NCBI RefSeq assembly: GCF_006438915.1
Contig: NZ_RCZE01000009.1
Span: forward strand, 174,101 to 238,100
Length of the DNA: 64,000 nt
DNA from: Pseudomonas arsenicoxydans
Lineage (GTDB): Bacteria; Pseudomonadota; Gammaproteobacteria; Pseudomonadales; Pseudomonadaceae
Reading direction: 5' to 3'
Below the pieces are notes generated by a model, which saw only the letters and a program-made list of their open reading frames with translations, ran no database searches and had not been told where the DNA came from. The position numbers and the translations under genes are program-made. Position 1 is the first letter of the stretch; the number at the start of each line of letters is the position of its first letter. Shown piece after piece: positions 1 through 7,959 of the stretch.

Positions 1-500
1 CCAGTGTGGGAGCGGGCTTGCTCGCGAAGGGGCCGGCACATTCAAAATCCCTGCTGGCTGACCCACCGCTTTCGCGAGCAAGCCCGCTCCCACAGTTAAT
101 CGAAGTCGTACACAAATCTTGTTTTCGGCAACGATCCAGTGTGGGAGCGGGCTTGCTCGCGAAGGGGCCGGCACATTCAAAATCCCTGCTGGCTGACCCA
201 CCGCTTTCGCGAGCAAGCCCGCTCCCACAGTGAATCGAAGTCGTACACAAATCTTGTTTTCGGCAACGATCCAGTCTGGGAGCGGGCTTGCAAGCGAAGG
301 GGCCGGGACATTCAACATCCCTGCTGGCTGACCCACCGCTTTCGCGAGCAAGCCCGCTCCCACAGTGAATCGAAGTCGTACACAAATCTTGTTTTCGGCA
401 ACGATCCAGTGTGGGAGCGGGCTTGCTCGCGAAGGCGGCACTACATTCGACATCTCTGTTGACTGACCCACCGCTATCGCGAGCAGGCTCACTCCTACAG
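1..500. repeat. Tandem array of REPIN units, 135-bp period
   Basis: The block CCAGTGTGGGAGCGGGCTTG recurs at 1, 136, 271 (first bases changed) and 406, an exact 135-bp period. Each unit has a REP sequence, about 40 bases of loop, the inverted REP (CGCGAGCAAGCCCGCTCCCA) and a conserved spacer of about 45 bases containing CGAAGTCGTACACAAATC. The fourth unit is diverged in its loop and right arm. Paired inverted REPs of this kind are REPINs, mobilised in trans by RAYT transposases in Pseudomonas; no RAYT is visible here. The array lies just downstream of the aldehyde dehydrogenase stop. Confidence 0.95.
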
Positions 501-516
501 GGTTTTGGGGTGTTTT

Positions 517-2097
517 TCAGATCGGGTTGCGGTGGCTGTTGCCGTCGACCAAGCGGGCAATGCCCAGTGGGTTGGCGTTTTTCAGTGGGTCGGGCAGCAG
601 CGCGTCCGGGCAGTTCTGGTAGCACACCGGGCGCAGGAAACGCTCGATGGCCAGGCTGCCGACCGAGGTGCCACGGGCATCGGAGGTGGCCGGGTAAGGG
701 CCGCCATGCACCATCGCATCACACACTTCGACGCCCGTGGGGTAGCCGTTGAACAGCACCCGGCCGACCTTTTGTTCCAGCAGCGCCAGCAACTCTGCGT
801 GGTCATGCAAGTCCTGGGGTTCGCCAATCAGGGTGGCGGTGAGTTGACCGTGCAAACTGTTCAGCGCCTGGCGCAGTTCAGCCGTGTCGGCCACTTCGAC
901 GATGAGGGTGGTCGGGCCGAACACTTCTTCCTGTAGCAAAGGATCACCTTCGAGCAGCAGGCTGACGTCAGCCTTGAACAGATGCGCGCGCGCCCGATTA
1001 CCGTGCTGGCCATTGCCGGTCAGGTGGGTCACGCCCGGGTGGCTGAGCAAGGCCTGCACACCTTTTTCGTAGCTGCGCAGGGTGCCGGCATTGAGCATGG
1101 TTTGCGCCGGTTGCTCAGCCAGCCGCGCAGTCAGAGTTTCGGTGAAGGCACTGAATTGCACCGAGCGTATACCGATGACCAATCCCGGATTGGTGCAAAA
1201 CTGGCCGCAACCGAGCACGACAGAGGCAGCCAGTTCGCTGGCAATTTTCTCGCCGCGCACGTGAAGGGCTTCGGGCAACACCACAACCGGATTGATGCTG
1301 CTCATTTCAGCAAACACCGGAATCGGTTGTGGACGTGCGGCGGCCATGTCGCACAACGCTCGGCCACCTTTGAGCGAACCGGTGAAACCGACGGCCTGGA
1401 TCGCCGGATGCTTGACCAGGGCTTCCCCCACGCCCGCGCCGTAGATCATGTTGAACACACCCTTGGGCATGCCAGTCTGCTCGGCCGCACGGATGATTGC
1501 ATCCGCCACCTGTTCGGCCGTCGCCATATGCCCGCTGTGGGCCTTGAACACTACCGGGCAACCGGCGGCCAGGGCCGCTGCGGTATCGCCGCCAGCCGTG
1601 GAGAACGCCAACGGAAAGTTGCTCGCACCGAACACGGCCACAGGCCCGACGCCGATCCGATACTGACGCAGGTCGCTGCGGGGAAGTGGTTGGCGGTCGG
1701 GCAAGGCGCGGTCGATGCGTGCAGCATAAAAATCACCGCGACGCAGGACCTGAGCGAACAGGCGCATCTGGCCGCTGGTGCGAGCGCGTTCACCCTGTAT
1801 CCGTGCGCTCGGCAATGCGGTTTCGCGGGTGACCAGGGCGACGAACTCGTCATCCAGGGCATCCAGTTGTGCGGCGATGGCTTCCAGAAAATCCGCACGG
1901 CGTGCCGCAGGCATAGAACGAAAGGCCGGGAACGCAGCGGCAGCAGCCTGAGCGGCGGCGTGCACTTCGCCTTCGGTGGCTTGCACGAAAGAGCAGGGCA
2001 ACGCCTCGCCGGTACTGGCGTTATGGCTGTGCAACGTGAGGTTGCCGGCGGCGCTGCGCGTGCCGCCAATGTAGTTGTGGCCGAGGATCTGGGGCAT
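517..2097 (-). CDS. Aldehyde dehydrogenase, 2,5-dioxovalerate (alpha-ketoglutarate semialdehyde) dehydrogenase type
   Basis: This 526-residue NAD(P)-dependent aldehyde dehydrogenase very probably oxidises alpha-ketoglutarate semialdehyde to 2-oxoglutarate, the last step of hydroxyproline breakdown. The substrate-side motif GASNFPLAFS lies near residues 157-166. The general-base glutamate is E264 (FAEMSS), and the nucleophile is C301 in GQFCTNPG, so the active site is intact. The length fits the longer KGSADH class rather than the roughly 480-residue betaine-aldehyde type. It is last in a minus-strand unit after the DapA-like deaminase, whose product is its expected substrate. The same family also acts in sugar-acid pathways, but context favours hydroxyproline. 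Confidence 0.9.
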   Translation of the reverse strand: MPQILGHNYIGGTRSAAGNLTLHSHNASTGEALPCSFVQATEGEVHAAAQAAAAAFPAFRSMPAARRADFLEAIAAQLDALDDEFVALVTRETALPSARIQGERARTSGQMRLFAQVLRRGDFYAARIDRALPDRQPLPRSDLRQYRIGVGPVAVFGASNFPLAFSTAGGDTAAALAAGCPVVFKAHSGHMATAEQVADAIIRAAEQTGMPKGVFNMIYGAGVGEALVKHPAIQAVGFTGSLKGGRALCDMAAARPQPIPVFAEMSSINPVVVLPEALHVRGEKIASELAASVVLGCGQFCTNPGLVIGIRSVQFSAFTETLTARLAEQPAQTMLNAGTLRSYEKGVQALLSHPGVTHLTGNGQHGNRARAHLFKADVSLLLEGDPLLQEEVFGPTTLIVEVADTAELRQALNSLHGQLTATLIGEPQDLHDHAELLALLEQKVGRVLFNGYPTGVEVCDAMVHGGPYPATSDARGTSVGSLAIERFLRPVCYQNCPDALLPDPLKNANPLGIARLVDGNSHRNPI

Positions 2098-2123
2098 GAA
2101 AATCTCCTGTCAGTGAAGTGGGT

Positions 2124-3521
2124 TCACGCCAGCGAATCGCCTCGACGCGGCGTCGCGGGAGCGGCGTTATCCAGTGCAGCAATGCGTGCCGCGGACTCGG
2201 CATCTACCGCGTGCAGCGACTTGCCGCGGGTTTCCCGGGTCAGCCCGACGGCAACGACAGAGATCAGCGAAGCACCCACCAGGTACCAGGCGATGGGCGT
2301 CGAGCTGTGGTACTTGTTGAGCAGCGTGAGCGCGATCAGCGGTGCGAGGGAACCGGCGAAAATCGGTGCCACCTGGTAACACAGCGAGAGGGCGGTGTAG
2401 CGCACGTGAGTCGGGAACATCTCGGCCATCAGCGCCGAATACGGTGCGTAGGTCATCGACTCGATGGCCAGCCCCAGGGTAATGGCCGCCATGATCAGCC
2501 AGTTGTTCCCGGTGTCCATCATCGGGAAGCCGACGAAGCCCCAAAATGCCGTGAGCACCGCGCCGATCAAATAGACCGGTTTGCGCCCGACGATGTCCGA
2601 CAGATACCCCATCAACGGGATCATGAAGAAGTGCAGCAAGTGAGCACCGAACATCAGAAACAGAATCTCTGAAGTGTCCTTGTGCACCACCAGCTTCAGG
2701 TAGGTAATCGAGAACGTCACCACGGTGTAGTAGAGAATGTTTTCGGCAAAGCGCGCACCGATGCCTACCAGCACCGAACGCCAGTGGTGGCGCAGCACTT
2801 CCACAACGCCCAGTTGTTGCTGCTTGGTTTGCGCCTGACGCGCCTGGGCTTCCTTGAAGATCGGTGCGTCATCGACACTGGTGCGAATCCAGTAGCCGAT
2901 CAACACCACCACCGCCGAGAACCAGAACGCCACGCGCCAGCCCCAAGCGAGAAACTGTTGCTCCGACAGGTTCGACGACAACAGCAGCAGGGCAACCGTC
3001 GCCACCAGATTGCCGGCCGGCACACCGGCTTGCGGCCAACTGGCCCAGAAGCCACGGCGATTGTCCGGGCAGTGTTCGGACACCAGCAAAATCGCGCCAC
3101 CCCATTCACCGCCAAAGGCGAAACCCTGGATCAGCCGCAACAGCACCAGCAGCACCGGCGCCGCGTAACCGATCTGGTCGAATCCGGGCAGGCAACCCAT
3201 CAGGAACGTGGTGATGCCGACCACCACCAGGCTCAGTTGCAGCAGACGCTTGCGGCCGAATTTGTCACCGTAGTGACCGAACACCAGGCCACCCAGCGGG
3301 CGGGCGAGAAAGCCCACGGCGTACAGCGCGAACGCGGCGATGATGCCGTCGACGGGACTGTCGGTCTGGCGAAAGAACAGTTGGCCAAAGACCAACGCCG
3401 AGGCCGTACCGTAGAGAAAAAATTCATACCACTCGGCGACCGTACCGGCCATGGCGGCGGCCACGACACGCTTGAGTCCGGAGGGAGTGGTTGCGCGTTG
3501 AGTGTCTTGATGATTGGGCAT
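2124..3521 (-). CDS. MFS transporter, metabolite:H+ symporter (MHS/ProP-like) family
   Basis: A 465-residue major facilitator protein with about twelve hydrophobic segments. The start MTVAEWYEFFLYG-type region near the N-terminus (GTVAEWYEFF) and the loop GHYGDKFGRKRLL after TM2 are hallmarks of the metabolite:H+ symporter subfamily (ProP, KgtP, ShiA). The ATG at 3519-3521 is chosen over an upstream in-frame codon because AGGAAA lies just ahead of it. It sits between the deaminase and the semialdehyde dehydrogenase, so the likely cargo is hydroxyproline or a related small carboxylate, entering the inner membrane by proton symport. It would be a second uptake route besides the ABC importer. 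Exact substrate is inferred from position only. Confidence 0.88.
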   Translation of the reverse strand: MPNHQDTQRATTPSGLKRVVAAAMAGTVAEWYEFFLYGTASALVFGQLFFRQTDSPVDGIIAAFALYAVGFLARPLGGLVFGHYGDKFGRKRLLQLSLVVVGITTFLMGCLPGFDQIGYAAPVLLVLLRLIQGFAFGGEWGGAILLVSEHCPDNRRGFWASWPQAGVPAGNLVATVALLLLSSNLSEQQFLAWGWRVAFWFSAVVVLIGYWIRTSVDDAPIFKEAQARQAQTKQQQLGVVEVLRHHWRSVLVGIGARFAENILYYTVVTFSITYLKLVVHKDTSEILFLMFGAHLLHFFMIPLMGYLSDIVGRKPVYLIGAVLTAFWGFVGFPMMDTGNNWLIMAAITLGLAIESMTYAPYSALMAEMFPTHVRYTALSLCYQVAPIFAGSLAPLIALTLLNKYHSSTPIAWYLVGASLISVVAVGLTRETRGKSLHAVDAESAARIAALDNAAPATPRRGDSLA

Positions 3522-3591
3522 GCTGACGTTTCCTGTAGAGGCGCAAAAACAGGCAGCCGGGCCGGGCCTCCAAGGCCCGCCCGGCACTCAC

Positions 3592-4509
3592 TCAGAGACC
3601 GACGTCCGGCAGGTGCGGACGGTTCGCCAGGGCTTTGGCCATGATCTGTTCGACGAACAGGCGATCCTCTTCCGGCAAGGCCAGGCGTGGCGGACGGGTC
3701 AGCGCGCTGCCGCGGCCGGCAATGGCTTCACAGAGTTTGATGCACTGCACCAGGTCGGCACGGGCATCCAGGTGCAGGATCGGCATCAGCCATTCGTAGA
3801 TCGGCATGGCTTCGGCGAAGCGACCGGCCTTGGCCAGGCGGAAAATGGTTTCGCCTTCTTTCGGGAACACGTTGGACATGCCCGAGACCCAGCCTTCGGC
3901 GCCCACGGCGATGCTTTCAAGCACCACGTCATCGAGGCCGGCGAACAGCACGAAGCGGTCGCCGACTTCATTGCGCACATCAATGAAACGGCGGGTATCG
4001 CCGGAGGAATCCTTGAAGCACACCACGTTGTCGCAGTCCGCCAGGGAAATCAGGATGTCCGGGGTGACGTCGTTTTTGTAGATCGGCGGGTTGTTGTAAA
4101 CCATCAACGGCACGTCGGCATGCTTGGCCACGTAGCGATAGTGTTCGGCGGTTTCAAAGGGCTTGGAGCTGTAGACCAGCGCTGGCATCAGCATCACGCC
4201 ATCGACGCCGACCTTGCGCACGGCGTTGGCCACTTTGGCCGCTTGCACGCTGGTGAATTCAGCCACGCCGCAAATCACCGGCACCCGGCCGCGAGAGGCA
4301 TCGACAGCGACTTCGGTGACGGCGATTTTTTCTTCGGCGGTCAACGAGGTGTTTTCACCGACCGAACCACACACCACCAGTCCCGACACACCGTCGCGAA
4401 TCACGTTGGAAATCACCTGGTGGGTTTTTTCCAGGTTAATGGTGAAGTCATCGTTGAATTGAGTGGTCACCGCGGGGAAGACGCCACTCCAGTTAATACG
4501 TTTGCTCAT
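3592..4509 (-). CDS. lhpC: DapA-family 1-pyrroline-4-hydroxy-2-carboxylate deaminase
   Basis: A 305-residue member of the dihydrodipicolinate synthase/N-acetylneuraminate lyase family. The Schiff-base lysine is K166 (VVCFKDSSG) and the catalytic tyrosine Y138 (LMVYNNPP), 28 residues apart as in DapA. In bacterial hydroxyproline loci the family member in this position deaminates and dehydrates 1-pyrroline-4-hydroxy-2-carboxylate to alpha-ketoglutarate semialdehyde. Its downstream neighbour is the dehydrogenase for that product. It is the first gene after a putative operator at 4535-4550. GGAGGC precedes the ATG. The symbol follows the P. aeruginosa lhp naming; the specificity is inferred from context. 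Confidence 0.85.
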   Translation of the reverse strand: MSKRINWSGVFPAVTTQFNDDFTINLEKTHQVISNVIRDGVSGLVVCGSVGENTSLTAEEKIAVTEVAVDASRGRVPVICGVAEFTSVQAAKVANAVRKVGVDGVMLMPALVYSSKPFETAEHYRYVAKHADVPLMVYNNPPIYKNDVTPDILISLADCDNVVCFKDSSGDTRRFIDVRNEVGDRFVLFAGLDDVVLESIAVGAEGWVSGMSNVFPKEGETIFRLAKAGRFAEAMPIYEWLMPILHLDARADLVQCIKLCEAIAGRGSALTRPPRLALPEEDRLFVEQIMAKALANRPHLPDVGL

Positions 4510-4534
4510 TTGTTGCCTCCGGGTTGTTAATTGT

Positions 4535-4550
4535 ATTTCGTATACGATAT
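4535..4550 (-). promoter_or_regulatory. Putative operator of the hydroxyproline regulator, site 1
   Basis: ATTTCGTATACGATAT contains the 10-bp palindrome TCGTATACGA at 4538-4547. It lies 25 bases upstream of the DapA-like gene. On the minus strand a TACAAT hexamer (4530-4535) follows directly and could be the -10 box, which would put the palindrome in the promoter spacer as expected for a repressor. The same 16-mer occurs at 10602-10617, and its ATTTCGTATAC half at 15960-15970. Confidence 0.65.
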
Positions 4551-4630
4551 TTAAAATGAAAAGATTCGGCCAGCGCTTTTTTCAATCAATCGGGGGTTTT
4601 TATAGCCGTTGGTCTGGAGAACAGGACCCC

Positions 4631-4746
4631 TGTGGCGAGGGAGCTTGCTCCCGCTCGGCTGCGCAGCAGTCGTAAAACCTGGATCAACCGCAATTAAAAG
4701 ATTGGGGCTGCTGCGCAACCCAGCGGGAGCAAGCTCCCTCGCCACA
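4631..4746. repeat. REPIN hairpin, GTGGCGAGGGAGCTTGCTCCC subtype
   Basis: The arm TGTGGCGAGGGAGCTTGCTC and its continuation CCGCTCGGCTGCGCAGCAG are repeated in inverted orientation ending at 4746. The central loop is about 35 bases. It lies between the proline-racemase-like gene and the promoter of the deaminase unit, so it may also act as a transcript end for the gene ending at 4763. Its sequence differs from the REP type in the 1-500 array. Confidence 0.9.
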
Positions 4747-4762
4747 ATAGCTTTTCATCGAA

Positions 4763-5791
4763 TTAGGCACCCGGCCAGGTATCGGATAGGCGATAGCCCT
4801 GTGGCCATGGATCGCTCGGATCGAGCAGCAATTGGTGGGTGCCGGTGATCCAGGCCCGTCCGGAAATGCACGGGTAGATGGCAGCGCGGCCGGCCACTTC
4901 GGTGAGCGAATCAATGCGGCAGTGGAACTCGGAGCCGATGATCGAACGACCGATAAAACGCTCGCCCACCTGCATCAATCCCTTCGCGTGCATCACGGCC
5001 ATGCGCGCCGAGCAGCCGGTGCCGGTAGGGGAACGGTCGATTTTGCCGGGTTGAATCACCACGGCGTTGGCGCCAGTAGCAATGCCGTTCTCATGGACGA
5101 TGGGCGCGGCGATCTGGCAGAAGGAGATGTGCGACCACTCCGGGTTCAACGGATGAACAAAGCCCAATTGTTCGTTGGCGGCGCGGGTGATTTTCAGCCC
5201 GACCGCCACCAGATCGGCGGCCTCGTCAGGGCGAATGGAAAAGCCCAGACCCTTGGCATCGGCGATCACGAAACTATCGCCGCCATAGGCCGTATCGACC
5301 TTCAATGAACCGATGCCTTCGACTTCAATCCAGGCATCCAGGCGATCGGCAAAGGACGGCACGTTCTTGATTTCCACCCGCTCAACCTTGCCGTCACGGC
5401 AATCGGCGACGGCCTCAATCAGCCCGCCGGGGGCTTCCAGTACCAGCCGGGTTTGCGGTTCGGTCATCGGCAGGATGCCGCTGTCGAGCAACACGGTGGC
5501 CACGCACAGTGAGTTGGAACCGGACATCGGTGGCGTGTCCGCCGGCTCCATGATGATCCAGGCCATCTGCGCGCGCGGGTCCTTGGCCGGCACCAGCAGG
5601 TTGACGTGACGAAACACGCCGCCGCGCGGTTCGTTGAGCACGAAGTTGCGCAGGGTTTCGTCCTTGGCGATCCAGCGTGATTGCTCCCACACAGTGGCAC
5701 CGGGCGGTGGGGCGACACCGCCGACGATCACGTCACCGACTTCGCCTTCGGCGTGGCAGCTAACGACGTGGATCACTTTTGATGAGCGCAT
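4763..5791 (-). CDS. Proline racemase superfamily protein with Ser/Thr at both catalytic cysteine positions
   Basis: This 342-residue protein has the proline racemase/hydroxyproline epimerase fold signatures, but both usual cysteines differ. In place of MCGHG it has MSGSN (S90), and in place of DRSPCGTGTSA it has DRSPTGTGCSA (T256, with a nearby C260). Replacement of the second cysteine by threonine is known in trans-3-hydroxy-L-proline dehydratases, so a dehydratase role on a hydroxyproline isomer is more likely than epimerisation. The Ser/Thr pair is still atypical as far as I know. The ATG at 5789-5791 has AAGGAG ahead of it. It follows the ABC ATPase gene across a REPIN and is probably the end of that operon. 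Confidence 0.82.
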   Translation of the reverse strand: MRSSKVIHVVSCHAEGEVGDVIVGGVAPPPGATVWEQSRWIAKDETLRNFVLNEPRGGVFRHVNLLVPAKDPRAQMAWIIMEPADTPPMSGSNSLCVATVLLDSGILPMTEPQTRLVLEAPGGLIEAVADCRDGKVERVEIKNVPSFADRLDAWIEVEGIGSLKVDTAYGGDSFVIADAKGLGFSIRPDEAADLVAVGLKITRAANEQLGFVHPLNPEWSHISFCQIAAPIVHENGIATGANAVVIQPGKIDRSPTGTGCSARMAVMHAKGLMQVGERFIGRSIIGSEFHCRIDSLTEVAGRAAIYPCISGRAWITGTHQLLLDPSDPWPQGYRLSDTWPGA

Positions 5792-5817
5792 GGTTTGCTC
5801 CTTGTTGTGTCTGTGCG

Positions 5818-5912
5818 GGCCTCTTCGCGAGCAAGCCCGCTCCCACATTCAATCGCATTTCTTCTGGAAGAACTCGGTCAAATGTGGGAGCGGGCTTGCT
5901 CGCGAAGGGGCC
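5818..5912. repeat. REPIN hairpin between the ABC ATPase and racemase-like genes
   Basis: The left arm (5818-5849, containing TTCGCGAGCAAGCCCGCTCC) is nearly the exact inverse of the right arm (5881-5912), separated by 31 bases. It is the same REP type as the 1-500 array. It fills the 126-bp gap inside a probable operon, where it could stabilise the upstream mRNA segment or attenuate the last gene. Confidence 0.93.
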
Positions 5913-5917
5913 ATCCG

Positions 5918-6640
5918 CTATTTAACCGATTTCAAAAACGCCGCAGTCTCCGCGTGCACCGGATTGCCAATCACCTGATCCGGCGACCCAATCTCATGCA
6001 CCAACCCATTACGAAAGAACGCCACCCGGTCAGACACATCGCGGGCAAAGCGAATCTCGTGGGTCACCAGCACCATGGTCATGCCGTCTTCGGCGAGCAT
6101 GCGCATGGTGTCCAACACCTCGCCCACCAGTTGCGGGTCGAGGGCTGAAGTGGCTTCGTCGAACAGCATGTAGTCCGGCGACATCGCCAGCGCGCGAGCG
6201 ATGGCCATGCGTTGCTGTTGACCGCCGGACAGCTTGCCGGGGAAGGTCTTGAGCTTGTCGCCCAGACCGACGTGGGTCAGTTGTTGCACCGCCAGTTCCT
6301 CGGCTTCGGCCTTGCTTTTGCCCAGCACTTTGCGCGGCGCCAACATCACGTTTTCCAGCACCGTCAGGTGTGGAAAGGCATTCCATTGCTGGAACACAAT
6401 GCCAATCTTCTGCCGCAAACGGTTGAGGTCGGTGGCGCTGTCATGGACCTCGACACCGTCCACGCGGATGTTGCCTTTCTGGATCGGCTCCAAGCCGTTG
6501 ATGCACATCAGCAGCGTGGATTTTCCGGAGCCGGAGCCGCCGATGATCGACACCACCTCGCCCTTGTTCACGGTCAGGTTCACGCCCTTGACCACTTCGA
6601 GGTTGCCGAACGATTTGTGTACGTTATCGATCTCAATCAT
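5918..6640 (-). CDS. Amino-acid ABC transporter ATP-binding protein (hydroxyproline locus)
   Basis: A 240-residue ATPase of the polar amino-acid uptake family (GlnQ/HisP type). Walker A is GGSGSGKST (residues 34-42), the signature LSGGQQQR is near 137-144, and Walker B is LFDEATSALD near 159-168. It energises import with the two permeases just upstream on the same strand. The start ATG 6638-6640 overlaps the stop of the preceding permease by 8 bases, showing translational coupling; the longer frame upstream is not used. Substrate is inferred to be hydroxyproline isomers from the locus. Confidence 0.93.
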   Translation of the reverse strand: MIEIDNVHKSFGNLEVVKGVNLTVNKGEVVSIIGGSGSGKSTLLMCINGLEPIQKGNIRVDGVEVHDSATDLNRLRQKIGIVFQQWNAFPHLTVLENVMLAPRKVLGKSKAEAEELAVQQLTHVGLGDKLKTFPGKLSGGQQQRMAIARALAMSPDYMLFDEATSALDPQLVGEVLDTMRMLAEDGMTMVLVTHEIRFARDVSDRVAFFRNGLVHEIGSPDQVIGNPVHAETAAFLKSVK

Positions 6641-7283
6641 TTTCCTGCCACCTTCTTTCCAGACGAGCGCCGAGGCGTGCAACCACCAGGCTCATGACGT
6701 AGTAGATAAGGCCCGCGATGCACAGCACCAACAACGGTTCCTGAATGCGGGTGACGATGGTTTGTGAAGCGCGCAGCAGTTCGACGATGCCGATCCACAT
6801 CACCAGCGCGGTGTCTTTCATCACCCCGAGCACCAGGTTCAGCCAGCCGGGGAAGGCCACGCGCGTGGCCATCGGCAGGACGATCCAGCGCAGGTCCTGC
6901 AAGAAACTCAGGCCCAGTGAACGGCTGGCCCGGCGTACCGTGAAGGGCACCGCCAACACGCCGCCGCGCACGATTTCGGTGAAGTACGCGGCGGTGTACA
7001 CGCCGAGCACGATGCAGCCGACGCTGAAGGCGCTGATGTTCAGGCCGACGATGCTTTTCAGTGAGTTGAACAGCACGAACTGGATCAACAACGGCACGCT
7101 GCGAAACACGTCCAGCACCCAGGCCAGCGGCAAACTGGCCCGTGGCAACAAGGCTCGCAGCAAGCCGAACAGCAGCCCGGCGATGGAGCCGAGGATGATC
7201 GACCAGAACGTCAATTGCAGCGTGACCCAGGCGCCATTGAGCAGGAACATCAGGTCATTCGAGGAAAAACCGGTGGCAAACAT
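6633..7283 (-). CDS. Amino-acid ABC transporter permease (second of pair)
   Basis: A 216-residue inner-membrane permease of the HisM/GlnP type with about five hydrophobic segments. The family's cytoplasmic coupling loop is visible as RASRSLGLSFLQDLRWIVLP, which docks on the ATPase. It is placed between the first permease (10-bp gap) and the ATPase (8-bp overlap), so the two permeases probably form a heterodimer. Specificity for a hydroxyproline isomer is inferred from the neighbouring binding protein and catabolic enzymes. Confidence 0.92.
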   Translation of the reverse strand: MFATGFSSNDLMFLLNGAWVTLQLTFWSIILGSIAGLLFGLLRALLPRASLPLAWVLDVFRSVPLLIQFVLFNSLKSIVGLNISAFSVGCIVLGVYTAAYFTEIVRGGVLAVPFTVRRASRSLGLSFLQDLRWIVLPMATRVAFPGWLNLVLGVMKDTALVMWIGIVELLRASQTIVTRIQEPLLVLCIAGLIYYVMSLVVARLGARLERRWQEND

Positions 7284-7293
7284 GGACAGCTCC

Positions 7294-7959
7294 TCAGTAA
7301 CGAAACAACCGCCAGGCCATCAGCCGGGCCGTCGCGACGATCGTCTTGGCAATCGCGTAATACAGCACCGCCGCAATCGCGAAGTATTCGAAGGTGCGGA
7401 ACGTTTTGACGTTGTAGTCCTGGGTCACCCCGGTCAGGTCATTGTTCAACCCGACGATCACCCCCAGCGACGTCATCAGCACCGCCCAGACCATTTGGTT
7501 GGTCAACGGGTAGAAGACGATGCGCAGCAGCTGCGGGACGACGATCATGCGGTAGGTTTGAAAGGCACTCATGCCCAGTGACCGGGCGGCGCGGACCTGG
7601 GTCTGGGGCACGGCCTTGAGTCCGCCGCGAAAGTTTTCCGCGAGGTAGCCGGCGTTGTTGAACGTGATCCCGGCCAGCAGCGCGAGCCACGAGCTGACGT
7701 GCAGGCCGAGCGAGCCGAGGCCGAAGTAAAGGATGTAGATCTGGAACAGCGACGGCGTGTTGCGGGCAATCGAAACCCAACCGTTGCCGATGCCGCGCAG
7801 CAGCGGCTGTTTGCTTTCGCGCATGACCGTCAGGGCCAGGGCGATGAGCACGCCGAAGATCATCGACAGGGCCGCGGTCTCGAACGTGACCACGGCGCCG
7901 GCGAGCATGTCCGGCAAGGCGCGCAGGGCAGAGCGCCATTGGAAGGTGTAGTCAAACAT
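7294..7959 (-). CDS. Amino-acid ABC transporter permease (first of pair)
   Basis: A 221-residue HisM/GlnP-type permease. The coupling loop RAARSLGMSAFQTYRMIVVP is present and several hydrophobic helices follow a short N-terminus (MFDYTFQW). I place the start at the ATG of 7957-7959, where GGAGAG lies upstream, and not at the longer in-frame codon. This start overlaps the 3' end of the aconitase-X gene by 8 bases. It pairs with the next permease. Confidence 0.92.
   Translation of the reverse strand: MFDYTFQWRSALRALPDMLAGAVVTFETAALSMIFGVLIALALTVMRESKQPLLRGIGNGWVSIARNTPSLFQIYILYFGLGSLGLHVSSWLALLAGITFNNAGYLAENFRGGLKAVPQTQVRAARSLGMSAFQTYRMIVVPQLLRIVFYPLTNQMVWAVLMTSLGVIVGLNNDLTGVTQDYNVKTFRTFEYFAIAAVLYYAIAKTIVATARLMAWRLFRY

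Noticed and set aside
6..462. Frames inside the 1-500 repeat array
   Set aside because: They repeat the same peptide because they read through REPIN units; no start signals and no family.
982..2379. Long plus-strand frame (465 codons) over the aldehyde dehydrogenase gene
   Set aside because: Antisense shadow of GC-rich codons; low-complexity Arg/Gly/Ala/His composition, and the minus frame has full enzyme motifs.
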